Below are positions 43,335 through 51,776 of a stretch of DNA of 64,000 nucleotides, one piece after another. The translations under genes were made by a program, and so were the position numbers. Below the pieces are notes generated by a model. That model worked only from the letters and a program-made list of their open reading frames with translations, was not told the DNA's origin and ran no database searches. Positions within the stretch are counted from its first letter, which is position 1; the number at the start of each line of letters is the position of its first letter. This DNA comes from Alphaproteobacteria bacterium (GTDB taxonomy: Bacteria; Pseudomonadota; Alphaproteobacteria; TMED109). Location of the stretch: the NCBI GenBank assembly GCA_022819905.1, contig JAJEGJ010000074.1:21170-85169 (forward strand). The letters run 5' to 3'.

Positions 43335-45232
43335 CGGGGCCGCTCCACGCGCACCGGGATCGCGCCAGCGTCCTGGAAAAGGCGCTGCTCCGACCGTGTC
43401 GGAGCGGGGGCAGAATCCCGGCCCGCGGCCGACCGAGCCACGGCGGGGAGAGCGAGGTCGCTCCAGTCGTCACCGCGGCTCGGCGGGAGATCGCGGGTGC
43501 CAGGTGGTGGTGGCGGCAGGCAGCGGCCCCGCAGTTCACGGTCTTCGAAATAGCGAAGCTTCCGGGTCCGGATGGGCGGACAGCCGGCGACGAACACCAG
43601 CTGTTCATCGGGACCGAGCTGCATGACCTCGCCGGGCGTCAGCAGCGGCCGGGCGTTCTCCTGCTGGGACACCGTGACCCGGTTGAGCCACGGCGCCAGT
43701 CGGTGCCCGCCGTAGTTCCGCTGGAAGCGCGCCGCCGTGGCCGCTCCAACCATGTCGCTGACCCGTCGCGCCGTGCGGTCGTCGTTCGTCGCGAACGCGA
43801 TGCGCACGTGACAGTTGTCGAGGATGGCGTTGTGCTCGCCGTAGGCCTTCGAGATCTGGTTGAGGGACTGCGCGACCAGGTAGGCCTGCATGCCGTAGCC
43901 CGCCATGAAGGCGAGCGTGCTCTCGAAGAAATCCAGGCGGCCGAGGGCGGGAAACTCGTCGAGCATCATGAGCAGTCTGTGATGGGGATGCCGACGGTTC
44001 TCGCCCTCGAGCCGTTCTGTCAGCCGCCGTCCGATCTGGTTGAGCAGGAGGCGAACCAGTGGCCTCGTGCGCGACAGGTCGGACGGCGGTACCACCAGGT
44101 AGAGCGAGACCGGGTGGCGGGCGTGCATGAGATCGGCGATGCGCCAGTCGGAAGCCCCGGTGACATGGGCGATGGCCGGATCGCGATAAAGGGCCAGGAA
44201 GCTCATGGCGGTCGACAGGACGCCCGAGCGCTCGTTGTCGGACTTGTTGAGCAGTTCGCGGGCAACCTGGGCAACCACAGGGTGCGGGCGCCCGGAGGCG
44301 TCGCCGCCGAGATGCGGCGCGTGCATCATGCGGGTCAGCGTCTGTTCGAATGAATGCGCCGGATCCGACAGGACGGCCGCCACGCGCGCCAGCGTCTTGT
44401 CTCGCTCGGCGTACAGCACGTGGAGGATGACGCCCACCAGCAGCGCGTGACCGGTCTTTTCCCAGTGGTTCCGGCGGTCCAGGGCGCCCTCCGGATCGAC
44501 CAGAATGTCGGCGATGTTCTGGACGTCGCGAACTTCGCTGGGGCCGCGCCGAACCTCCAGCAACGGGTTGTAGCGGGCCGAGCGGGGGTCGGTCGGGTCG
44601 AAGAACAGGCAGTGGGAGAAACGCGCGCGCCAGCCGGCGGTCAGCCGCCAGTTCTCCCCCTTGATGTCGTGGACGACCGTCGATTCCGGCCAGGCCAGGA
44701 GGGTTGGCACCACCAGGCCGACACCCTTGCCGGAGCGGGTCGGCGCGAACGCCATGATGTGTTCCGGCCCGTCATGCCGGAGGTACCGGCGACCGAACCG
44801 GCCGAGCATGACTCCCCGGTCCACCAGAAGCCCGTGCCGCCTGCTGTCGGCGGTGCGCGCCCAGCGCGCGGAACCATGCGAAGTGGCCTGGCCACCCGCG
44901 CGGGCCCGCCAGAGCGAGCCGCCCACCGCGGTCACGATCCCGGCAATCCCGGCAAACGCCGCCAATCCACCGGTACGAGCGAACACCCCGGGGGCAGCTG
45001 CACCGAAGGCGTACCACCACTCAAACAGTTGCCACGGCCAGTAGATGTCGATTCCGAAGGCCTCGAACCCCGGCGGTCCCAGGGCGTACTGATCCCGTAG
45101 CAACGCGGCCGTCCATTGGGTCGCACTCCACAGCACGGAGCCCACTGCGACCGTGACCAGAACACCCTGACCGATCAGCAGTCGCGTGGGCGTCATCGGC
45201 ACGGTCTCCGGCGGCGGCGGACCGGCGAGCAT
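43331..45232 (-). CDS. traG: Type IV coupling protein TraG (VirD4-like)
   Basis: 633 residues. N-terminal membrane helices (LIGQGVLVTVAVGSVLWSA; GGLAAFAGIAGIVTAVGGSL), Walker A PTRSGKGVGLVVPTLL, NPLLEVRRG, Walker B LLMMLDEFPALGRLDFFES, and YLVAQSLNQISKAYG. It brings the relaxosome to the secretion channel. ATG 45232 is the start. It is the first gene of the TraG-CopG-Trb operon, separated from the relaxase gene by about 140 bases. Confidence 0.94.
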   Translation of the reverse strand: MLAGPPPPETVPMTPTRLLIGQGVLVTVAVGSVLWSATQWTAALLRDQYALGPPGFEAFGIDIYWPWQLFEWWYAFGAAAPGVFARTGGLAAFAGIAGIVTAVGGSLWRARAGGQATSHGSARWARTADSRRHGLLVDRGVMLGRFGRRYLRHDGPEHIMAFAPTRSGKGVGLVVPTLLAWPESTVVHDIKGENWRLTAGWRARFSHCLFFDPTDPRSARYNPLLEVRRGPSEVRDVQNIADILVDPEGALDRRNHWEKTGHALLVGVILHVLYAERDKTLARVAAVLSDPAHSFEQTLTRMMHAPHLGGDASGRPHPVVAQVARELLNKSDNERSGVLSTAMSFLALYRDPAIAHVTGASDWRIADLMHARHPVSLYLVVPPSDLSRTRPLVRLLLNQIGRRLTERLEGENRRHPHHRLLMMLDEFPALGRLDFFESTLAFMAGYGMQAYLVAQSLNQISKAYGEHNAILDNCHVRIAFATNDDRTARRVSDMVGAATAARFQRNYGGHRLAPWLNRVTVSQQENARPLLTPGEVMQLGPDEQLVFVAGCPPIRTRKLRYFEDRELRGRCLPPPPPGTRDLPPSRGDDWSDLALPAVARSAAGRDSAPAPTRSEQRLFQDAGAIPVRVERPR

Positions 45233-45373
45233 ACAGAGAGACTAGAACAAAGCAAGAACTTTCGTAACACATGTCAGGTCTATGGCCGAGTGCGCACTGT
45301 CAGGACGTTTTGCCCGATTACCGGCCCTGCCCTGACGGCGTTGACTCGCCGCTCCCGACCCCCGCCGCCGATC

Positions 45374-47044
45374 TCAGGTGCCGCGATCCAGCCCGTGCGT
45401 GGGCCGGCGAATCTCCGGTCGGTGGCGGCTCCCAGGAACCACCCGGCCTGGACGCCCGTGGCATGCCGCGTCATCGTCGTCTCGACCAGTATCCCGATCG
45501 CTGTCGTCCGGGTCCCAGCGCCGGACCGACACCCCGAGGTCGCGACGCCGCCGTTCCGCCAGCGCTTCGCGTACTGCCCGTCCGAAGCCTCGATCGGCAA
45601 CCGCGCGGCCGGACCGTGCAAGTGTGTCCAGCCACGTGGGGCCGGGATGGGAGACTTGCCGGTCGAGGGCAAGGGGATCGAGCATCTGGACGGCAGTTCC
45701 CCGGTACTGACGCCCCAGGCCCACGGTGCGAACGCGCGCCTGGAGGCCATCGGCGACCCGCCAGCGGTCGCGTCCTGCCGGTGCAGCCAGACCGACGCGC
45801 GCCAGCGCGCGTACGCGGCGATCAGCATCCTCCTGCCCTGCCCTCCCGGTAAACCAGAACCCGTTCCGCGACCGGACCTCCGCTTCGATCGCGCGGTCCA
45901 GCGCCGCGAGGCGCGGGTTGGCGGCGCGGAGTTCGACGATCACGCCAGCCGCGATTCCGGCAGGCACGTCGACGAGGTCGGCGTACCAAACCCTGCCGTC
46001 CAATCCATCGACCACCGCGTATGGGATCGGCGCCGCGCCGGAGCGACGCCCCCACCCCACCATCATCCCCGTGATGCCCCGCTCGAGCATCCGGCCATCG
46101 GCAACGGCACGGTCCCGCAGGGGCCGGTGCAGACCGGCCTCCGTGATCGCTCGTTCCAGCAGGCGATAGGTTTCCCGCCGCTCACCGATGGCGCGAAGCG
46201 TGGGCAGCGTGTCCGGTGCCAGCGTCCATTGCAGCGGGGCGGTCTCTGCCGCCAGACCCATCCGCGACAGGGTGCGCACCCGGTCGATCATGCGGGCCCG
46301 GCCCAGGTGCGCATCGCGCCCCTCCGGCCGCCCCCGTAGATCGACCACGCCGCCTCGGGACCGCTCAACCAGACCCAGGTCGAGCCCGGTCAGTTGCTGG
46401 CTGCGGGCTTCGGCCCGCAGCCGTTCACGCAGGGCCCGGTCCGAATCCGGCCCGAGTTCCCGTGTCAGTGCGGCCATCGCCAGGGCGCGGACCCGACGGT
46501 GCAGGCTGCGCCGGTCCCATTGGAGATCCCGCCCGTCGGCATCGCGCCCGCGTACCACGACATGGGCGTGCAGACGGCCGGTGTTGGCGTGGTCGACCGC
46601 AACCCAGTCGAGTTCGCGGTCCAGATCGCGCGCCAGGCCAGCCATGACATCGCACGTCACGTCGTGAAGCCGGTTCAGCTCGGACGCGTCATCCGGAGAC
46701 AGTATGATCCGCACCTGCCCCGGGTCACCACGGGCGCGCTCGACGAACGCATCCGGGGCAACGCCCTGGCCGTCCGGGCCGTACAGCGTGCCGGGACTGC
46801 CGTCCGGCTCGACGCCGTCTCGTCCGAGATACCGGAGATGCGCGCGGGTATTGGCGGCCCCGGTCGCTCCGAGGCAGCTCAGCCTGACAATGCAGCGGCG
46901 CTGGCCGGGCGCATGAAACCGGCGGCCACCGCGCGCCGTGCTCGACCGCCCGCCGCGCAGGTGCCCGAGCGCCTGGACGCGGCGCAGGAACGGTGCCGGC
47001 GCGCGGCGCTCGCCGCGGAGCCGCGCCCCGCCGGCCGCCGTCAG
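45374..47044 (-). CDS. Relaxase/mobilisation nuclease (VirD2-like, DUF3363)
   Basis: Relaxase domain: NTRAHLRYLGRDGVEPDG (catalytic-Tyr region), VRIILSPDDASELNRLHD, WVAVDHANTGRLHAHVVVRG (the H-x-H metal motif); then the long DUF3363 C-terminus. It nicks oriT and pilots the strand. The frame has no ATG/GTG/TTG between ATG 47290, deep inside the traF gene, and the conserved domain. A CTG at 47044 overlaps the traF stop (CTGA) and has GGGGAA just upstream, matching the 4-base couplings elsewhere in this block, so I place the start there (556 residues). Start confidence is moderate; function is strong. Confidence 0.85.
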   Translation of the reverse strand: MTAAGGARLRGERRAPAPFLRRVQALGHLRGGRSSTARGGRRFHAPGQRRCIVRLSCLGATGAANTRAHLRYLGRDGVEPDGSPGTLYGPDGQGVAPDAFVERARGDPGQVRIILSPDDASELNRLHDVTCDVMAGLARDLDRELDWVAVDHANTGRLHAHVVVRGRDADGRDLQWDRRSLHRRVRALAMAALTRELGPDSDRALRERLRAEARSQQLTGLDLGLVERSRGGVVDLRGRPEGRDAHLGRARMIDRVRTLSRMGLAAETAPLQWTLAPDTLPTLRAIGERRETYRLLERAITEAGLHRPLRDRAVADGRMLERGITGMMVGWGRRSGAAPIPYAVVDGLDGRVWYADLVDVPAGIAAGVIVELRAANPRLAALDRAIEAEVRSRNGFWFTGRAGQEDADRRVRALARVGLAAPAGRDRWRVADGLQARVRTVGLGRQYRGTAVQMLDPLALDRQVSHPGPTWLDTLARSGRAVADRGFGRAVREALAERRRRDLGVSVRRWDPDDSDRDTGRDDDDAACHGRPGRVVPGSRHRPEIRRPTHGLDRGT

Positions 47045-47562
47045 GGATCGTTCCCCGGGAGCCAGTGGAGCGATCCGAGCGGCACCAGCCGCCCGGCAAG
47101 GTCGGACGCCGGCGTCGGCCCGTGGTACCGACCATCGAACGATCGCGGATGATCCTGCAGCAGGAACGCCTCGCCGGCGCGCAGGCGCAGGCAACCCGAC
47201 CAGGCCGGCAGCGGACGGCCCGCCCGATCGTGACCGAGGGCCGCAGCCACCGGCTGACCGTTGACCGTGACACGCGCCGCATGCCGGCACACCCGGTCGC
47301 CCGGCCCCGCCACCAGACGTTTGACGAGGGGTGTCCCCGCTGGCACCAGGCCGCGGGCCGCAGCTTCGATGCCCGGTAGGCTGTCGGCCCTCACCAGGGT
47401 GTAGTCACCGATCGCGACCGGTCGGGCGGACCGCAGGTAGAACCCGACGGGGGCGCTCTCCGACGCGTTGTAAATGAGCCATGGACGGCGTTCTCCCGCC
47501 CAGGCGGCCGCGAGCAATCCCGTCATGACAAAGAGGACGGCAACGTATTCCGGCCGCCTCAC
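47041..47562 (-). CDS. traF: Conjugal transfer signal peptidase TraF (S26 family)
   Basis: 173 residues from GTG 47562. One membrane helix (YVAVLFVMTGLLAAAWAG), then SESAPVGFYLRSARPVAIGDY with the catalytic Ser, and PLVKRLVAGPGDRVC with the catalytic Lys; ends LGSLHWLPGNDP. In RP4 it matures and cyclises the TrbC pilin. The start overlaps the upstream DUF2840 stop (GTGA) and the stop overlaps the proposed relaxase start. Confidence 0.9.
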   Translation of the reverse strand: MRRPEYVAVLFVMTGLLAAAWAGERRPWLIYNASESAPVGFYLRSARPVAIGDYTLVRADSLPGIEAAARGLVPAGTPLVKRLVAGPGDRVCRHAARVTVNGQPVAAALGHDRAGRPLPAWSGCLRLRAGEAFLLQDHPRSFDGRYHGPTPASDLAGRLVPLGSLHWLPGNDP

Positions 47563-48077
47563 CCTCCTACCCGCCGGACAGCCAGATACGCGGCATGCTG
47601 ACTCGCAGAGTACGGGCGCGGCACGAGGCCGGCGTTCAGCGCAGCACCTGCACTTGCGAACCATGGCGGGGACACGTCGACCGGATCGATTCCCAGACGA
47701 TGGATGGCCGCAAACGTACGCAGCACGCGTCCGGTGCGACCCTTGCCGGTGACCCGGAGAAGTATTTCCGCGCCCGGACGAACACCCGCGACGCGGCACA
47801 GATGCTCATCCGGCCCCCCCGCACGGAGCACGGCGAGACGCCAACGGTCCGGACCGCGACGGGCGAGCTCGCGGAGGAGCTGGACGAACACCGCCCCGGG
47901 CTCGAACCCGAACCAGCCGTCGGGCCTCGCGGCGACAGGACGTGCAAACGGAAGCGTGATCTGATGGCGCAGAGTGTTCAGCCGGAGGGCACCGGTCAGC
48001 GGGGCAGGCCCTGCCGACCAGTTCGCCGGTGCCGGTAGACGCGGAACTTCGCCGCGGCCTGCTCGCTCAGATCGCAT
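47559..48077 (-). CDS. DUF2840 protein of conjugative islands
   Basis: 172 residues from ATG 48077. DGWFGFEPGAVFVQLLREL, VRPGAEILLRVTGKGR, VLRTFAAIHRLGIDPVDVSP and PRPYSASQHAAYLAVRR match the DUF2840 family, found almost only next to traF and relaxase genes in alphaproteobacterial integrative elements. Function unknown. A parA-type gene often found upstream in such islands is absent; the next gene is housekeeping apt. Confidence 0.82.
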   Translation of the reverse strand: MRSERAGRGEVPRLPAPANWSAGPAPLTGALRLNTLRHQITLPFARPVAARPDGWFGFEPGAVFVQLLRELARRGPDRWRLAVLRAGGPDEHLCRVAGVRPGAEILLRVTGKGRTGRVLRTFAAIHRLGIDPVDVSPPWFASAGAALNAGLVPRPYSASQHAAYLAVRRVGG

Positions 48078-48266
48078 ACGAATCCCGGCAGACAAGAACA
48101 TAATTAGAACATAACAGATCTTCCGAGCCGTGTGACATGCGGGCCGTACACGCACCGGGCTGCGGCACGCGGGCGTTCCGGGGAGCCGCCCAGGTCAAGA
48201 GCCGATCGGGTTTCCGTGCGGCCTCCGGCTCTGATCGCCGGCTCGAGGTCCGGAACTGCCGGCCGC

Positions 48267-48815
48267 TCAGCTGTCGCTCATCTGCAGGAGCGCGAACATC
48301 GGGACATCTGCCTCGTCGAGACGCTCCCGACCGGGCAATCCGGTAAGTTCGATCACGACCGCGAACTCGTCGAGCACGCCGCCGAGCCGACGCACGAGCT
48401 TGGACGCCGCAACGGCCGTGCCGCCCGTCGCGAGCAGGTCGTCGACCAGGAGCACCCGCTCGCCGGCGCGAATCGCGTCACGGTGAACCTCCAGCGCGTC
48501 CGTCCCGTATTCCAGCGTGTAGCGTTCCGCGATGGTCTCGTGCGGCAGCTTGCCCGGCTTTCGCACCGGCACGAAACCGATTCCCAAGTCGGCGGCGATC
48601 GTGGCCCCGAAAATGAGCCCGCGCGCCTCGATTCCCGCGACCTTATCAAGCCCCCGTGAGCGGTAACGACCGGCAAGGCGTTCCGTGACTTGCCGGAATC
48701 CCCCACCATCCTGAATGAGCGTTGTAATATCGCGAAAGAGGATCCCGGGCTTGGGGTGGTCGGGAATGGTGCGAACCAGGGAGGCAAGGTCCATGGCGCT
48801 GTCACGGTGGTGCAT
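48267..48815 (-). CDS. apt: Adenine phosphoribosyltransferase
   Basis: Converts adenine and PRPP to AMP (purine salvage). TIPDHPKPGILFRDIT, GIEARGLIFGATIAADLGIG, VRKPGKLP and the PRPP loop RVLLVDDLLATGGTA are all present. ATG 48815 is preceded by AAAGGA 8 bases upstream (182 residues). The homology-preferred ATG at 48794 (MDLASLVRTIPD) has no ribosome-binding site. Either choice overlaps the divergent L,D-transpeptidase gene. Confidence 0.93.
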   Translation of the reverse strand: MHHRDSAMDLASLVRTIPDHPKPGILFRDITTLIQDGGGFRQVTERLAGRYRSRGLDKVAGIEARGLIFGATIAADLGIGFVPVRKPGKLPHETIAERYTLEYGTDALEVHRDAIRAGERVLLVDDLLATGGTAVAASKLVRRLGGVLDEFAVVIELTGLPGRERLDEADVPMFALLQMSDS

Positions 48816-49764
48816 GCTGGCGTCCTTTGTCGTCGTCGCCGGAATCCGCGCCGAGGCCGCAAGTCCAGCGCGGTCCGATCTCGTCGGCTCCGCCGGAGAC
48901 TATCTGGTCAAGGGGACCGAAACCCTGTTCGAGGTGGCGCGCCCGCACGGCCTCGCGTTCACCGAAATCATGAGCGCGAACCCCGGCGTCGACCCCTGGG
49001 TACCGGACGCCGATACCCGTCTCGTGCTGCCGTCACGGCACGTGCTGCCGCAGGGTAGGCGGGCGGGGGTCATCATCAATCTCGGTGACCTGCGGTTGTA
49101 CTATTTCCCCGACGACGGCAGCGCGCCGGTGTCGTTCCCGATCGGCATTGGCCGCTACAACTGGACCACCCCGCTCGGCGACACCGAAATCATCCGGATG
49201 GCCAAGAATCCGTCCTGGTACGTGCCCGAGTCGATCCGCGAAGAAGACCCGTCACTGCCGCCCGTGGTCCCGCCCGGACCCGACAATCCGCTGGGCGGTC
49301 ATGCACTCTATCTCGGCATGCCGGGCTACCTGATTCACGGCACCAACAAGCCGTGGGGTATCGGCATGCGAGTCACGCACGGCTGCATCCGCATGTACCC
49401 GGAGAACGTCGCCTGGCTGTTCCAGGCCGTGCAACCCGGCACGCCGGTCACGATCGTCAACCAGCCCATCAAGGCAGGCTGGGATGGCGACGACTTCTTC
49501 GTGGAAGTGCATCGCGAGCCGAAGTACGCCCGTGAGATGGGCGAGGGCGTCGACACGCCGCCCGAACTCGCGGCGGCCCAGCTGTACCCGCTCGCCGCGA
49601 AAGTCGTCCAACAGACCGCGGGGACCGAGGTCGCCCGCATCGACTGGAGCCGGGTCCGGTCCGCCGTCGTCAGGGCCAGCGGCGTGCCCGTGCAGGTCAG
49701 CCTCGATCAGACGGAGGACGCGATCGATCAGCCGCAGGACGTCGTGGAACTGCTGGGCCCCTAG
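48793..49764 (+). CDS. L,D-transpeptidase (YkuD/ErfK family) with LysM-like N-terminus
   Basis: 323 residues from ATG 48793, with GGGAGG 8 bases upstream. Signal peptide MALSRWCMLASFVVVAGIRA; a LysM-like segment (YLVKGTETLFEVARPHGL, SANPGVDPWVP); then the YkuD domain with H182 (LIHGTNKPWG) and catalytic Cys198 in THGCIRMYPENVAWLF. Such periplasmic enzymes make 3-3 peptidoglycan cross-links or attach murein lipoprotein to diaminopimelate. An Lpp/OprI-like lipoprotein is encoded 350 bases downstream, which favours the anchoring role. Confidence 0.92.
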   Translation: MALSRWCMLASFVVVAGIRAEAASPARSDLVGSAGDYLVKGTETLFEVARPHGLAFTEIMSANPGVDPWVPDADTRLVLPSRHVLPQGRRAGVIINLGDLRLYYFPDDGSAPVSFPIGIGRYNWTTPLGDTEIIRMAKNPSWYVPESIREEDPSLPPVVPPGPDNPLGGHALYLGMPGYLIHGTNKPWGIGMRVTHGCIRMYPENVAWLFQAVQPGTPVTIVNQPIKAGWDGDDFFVEVHREPKYAREMGEGVDTPPELAAAQLYPLAAKVVQQTAGTEVARIDWSRVRSAVVRASGVPVQVSLDQTEDAIDQPQDVVELLGP

Positions 49765-50044
49765 GCGGGCGGCGACGGCGGCGCGAGCCAGCTCCCGGGC
49801 CGGGGTAGCGGTCGGTTCCGCCTGAAGATCCCACACACCCGTTCGGTCAACCGGACAGCGCCGACGCGCCGTCCGACACTTCCGGCCGCACGGGAATCGC
49901 CGCAGCCAGACCGCGACGTGATCCTTCACGGGCGGTGGCTGCGTGCGTACGGCCGACGCGGGACCAGAGACAGCCAGTCCGGGAGCGCCGCCGCAGAGTC
50001 CGACTGCGGGTGGGCTACCCGCCGGACACGTCAGGTACGAACAA

Positions 50045-50074
50045 AGCCCAAGGACCCCGAGAGGTCCTTGGGCT
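50045..50074 (-). terminator. Intrinsic terminator of the lipoprotein gene
   Basis: A perfect 12-bp stem, AGCCCAAGGACC paired with GGTCCTTGGGCT, 6-base loop, followed on the minus strand by TTTGTT. It lies about 40 bases after the stop of the murein-lipoprotein gene and may also stop convergent transcription from the transpeptidase. The rest of 49765-50111 shows no gene. Confidence 0.78.
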
Positions 50075-50111
50075 CGTGTTCAGCAAATGCGCGATGTCTG
50101 CGCGTCGATGC

Positions 50112-50444
50112 CTACTTCCGCGAAATCGTCGCGAACATGCGGTCGACTTTCTCGCTCAGCGTGCGCAAGGCGGCGCGGTTCTGCTCTGCCATCGCCATTG
50201 CGCGCTCGACCAGGCGGCGGAGTTCCGTGTCGCCGTCGGCGTTCTCCGAAATCATCGCGCTGTTGGCTGCAGCGGCCTGACTTGCTGCCTCAGCGGCAGC
50301 GGCATTGGCCTCGGCGGCGGCACTCATCATCGCCATCTTGTCTTCACACTCGGCACCGCGGCACCCACCCGCGCACGCCGAAAGCGTCAGCGCGGCCAGG
50401 ACTGCGAAGAGGACACCAATACCGGTGCGGGGCAGGTGTTGCAT
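50112..50444 (-). CDS. Lpp/OprI-like murein lipoprotein
   Basis: 110 residues. Signal peptide with lipobox LTLSAC, then an Ala-rich heptad-like helix (AAAEANAAAAEAASQAAAAN) and LSEKVDRMFATISRK at the C-terminus. The terminal R-K after an R-M segment closely resembles OprI and Lpp, whose C-terminal lysine is joined to peptidoglycan by L,D-transpeptidases. It converges with the transpeptidase gene at 48793. Ser/Ala replaces the usual Lys/Asp periodicity of Lpp, so homology is suggestive rather than certain. A strong terminator follows. Confidence 0.72.
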   Translation of the reverse strand: MQHLPRTGIGVLFAVLAALTLSACAGGCRGAECEDKMAMMSAAAEANAAAAEAASQAAAANSAMISENADGDTELRRLVERAMAMAEQNRAALRTLSEKVDRMFATISRK

Positions 50445-50937
50445 GACTCGAATTCCTCCTAGATGCAGGCCGACGAATCGACAGAGCTAATGCCGCGTCA
50501 GTTCCGAGGCAGCATATGGGGAATTCCTATGCCTGACAACCGAATTAGCCTATCCGCGCTGTATCGACAAAGCCCCGTGCCGGGTCGTGGCGGCGGACGA
50601 TCCCGGTTCAGGTCCGGCGCCCGAATCGCAGCTCCGCGCGATCGCGCCGGCATTCGTACCGGTGCGCGCTCAAGCGTCCACGTTCGCTGGCCCAAGCAAC
50701 TTGCGGGCTGAGGTTGCGCACCCTCCCGCCGCCGCGATGGACCGGCGCGCCAGGGGCCAGCGCGCGGTCGCGCCGCGAAACGCCGAACGGAATAAAGGGT
50801 ATCGAATGCTGCTTGCAGTCGGTCTGGTGATAGCCACCCGCCCGCGCTGGCAGCCTGCCCGGGCGCAGGTTGACGGAGACGCCGAGGCTCGCCCTGACGG
50901 CGGGCATTCCGGCGCCGGTTTCTCTCGCCCGGAAGTC
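50445..50937. other. No gene seen
   Basis: No recognisable frame. It presumably holds the promoter of the lipoprotein gene (minus strand). Confidence 0.4.
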
Positions 50938-50968
50938 AAGCCCGGTGCCGCCGGTCAGCGCCGGGCTT
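50938..50968 (-). terminator. Candidate terminator of the TauD-GST-SDR operon
   Basis: An 11-bp stem with one G-U wobble (AAGCCCGGTGC with GCGCCGGGCTT), 9-base loop, 12 bases beyond the SDR stop on the minus strand. No T-run follows, so efficiency is uncertain. Confidence 0.45.
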
Positions 50969-50980
50969 CAGGAGCCGAAG

Positions 50981-51739
50981 CTACCCTTGGTGCTGGCGGA
51001 CGTAGGCGCGGTTCCAGGTGGGGCTGACGACGATCTCGTTCAGGCAGACGTGCGCCGGCGTCCGGGCGATGAACAGGATCAGGTCGCCCATGTCGTCCGG
51101 CTGCACCATCTTCGCCCGGTCCTCCGCCGACACCGGCACCGGGCGCCGGTCCAGGATCGGCGTCGCCACCTCGCCGGGACACACGGCGCAGGAGCGGATC
51201 CCGTGGACGCACTCCTCGATGTTGAGGTTGGCGCTCAGCGCCGTCAGGCCGAACTTGGAGGCGCTGTAGGCCGGGCCCGTGATGTAGCTGTGGTAGCGCC
51301 CGGCCCAGGATGACACCTGTATCACCAGCCCGTCCTTGCGCGCGCGCATCATCGGCAGGACCGCCTGCGTGCAGTAGAACGCGCCGTTGAGATTGATCGC
51401 CACGACCTGATCGAACTCGGCGTTGTCGACGTCACCCCAGTGACGGTCGCGGATGTTCACACCCGCCGAATTCACCAGGATGTCGCACCGGCCCCAGCGA
51501 TCATCGATGCGCTGGGCCACCGCCTCCACGGCCGCCTGGTCGGTGACATCGAGCGGTTCGATCACGGCCACCCCGCCGCCGTCTTCGATCGCCTTCGCCG
51601 TACGTTCCAGCTCCGGGCGGCGGCGACCGGACAGGACCACCTGGACCCCTTCGCCCGCCAGCGCCACGGCGCCGCCCTGGCCGATGCCGGTGCCCGCGCC
51701 GGTTACCCAGGCCACCATCCCGGAGAGGTCCCGCAGCAA
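50981..51739 (-). CDS. Short-chain dehydrogenase/reductase
   Basis: 252 residues. Cofactor motif TGAGTGIG, NSAG (NNAG variant), SSWAG with catalytic Ser, and YSASK with Tyr and Lys; ends WNRAYVRQHQG. GRRRPEL after the second strand points to NADP preference. Last gene of a three-gene operon with a TauD dioxygenase and a glutathione transferase, 37 bases after the latter. Substrate unknown. Confidence 0.9.
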   Translation of the reverse strand: MLRDLSGMVAWVTGAGTGIGQGGAVALAGEGVQVVLSGRRRPELERTAKAIEDGGGVAVIEPLDVTDQAAVEAVAQRIDDRWGRCDILVNSAGVNIRDRHWGDVDNAEFDQVVAINLNGAFYCTQAVLPMMRARKDGLVIQVSSWAGRYHSYITGPAYSASKFGLTALSANLNIEECVHGIRSCAVCPGEVATPILDRRPVPVSAEDRAKMVQPDDMGDLILFIARTPAHVCLNEIVVSPTWNRAYVRQHQG

Positions 51740-51776
51740 CGTTCAGGCGCCCGTCTTCGCGAACCCGGCCAACGGA

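Noticed and set aside
47041..47290. Relaxase beginning at ATG 47290
   Set aside because: The extra 82 residues are the out-of-frame shadow of the traF peptidase gene and do not resemble any relaxase N-terminus.
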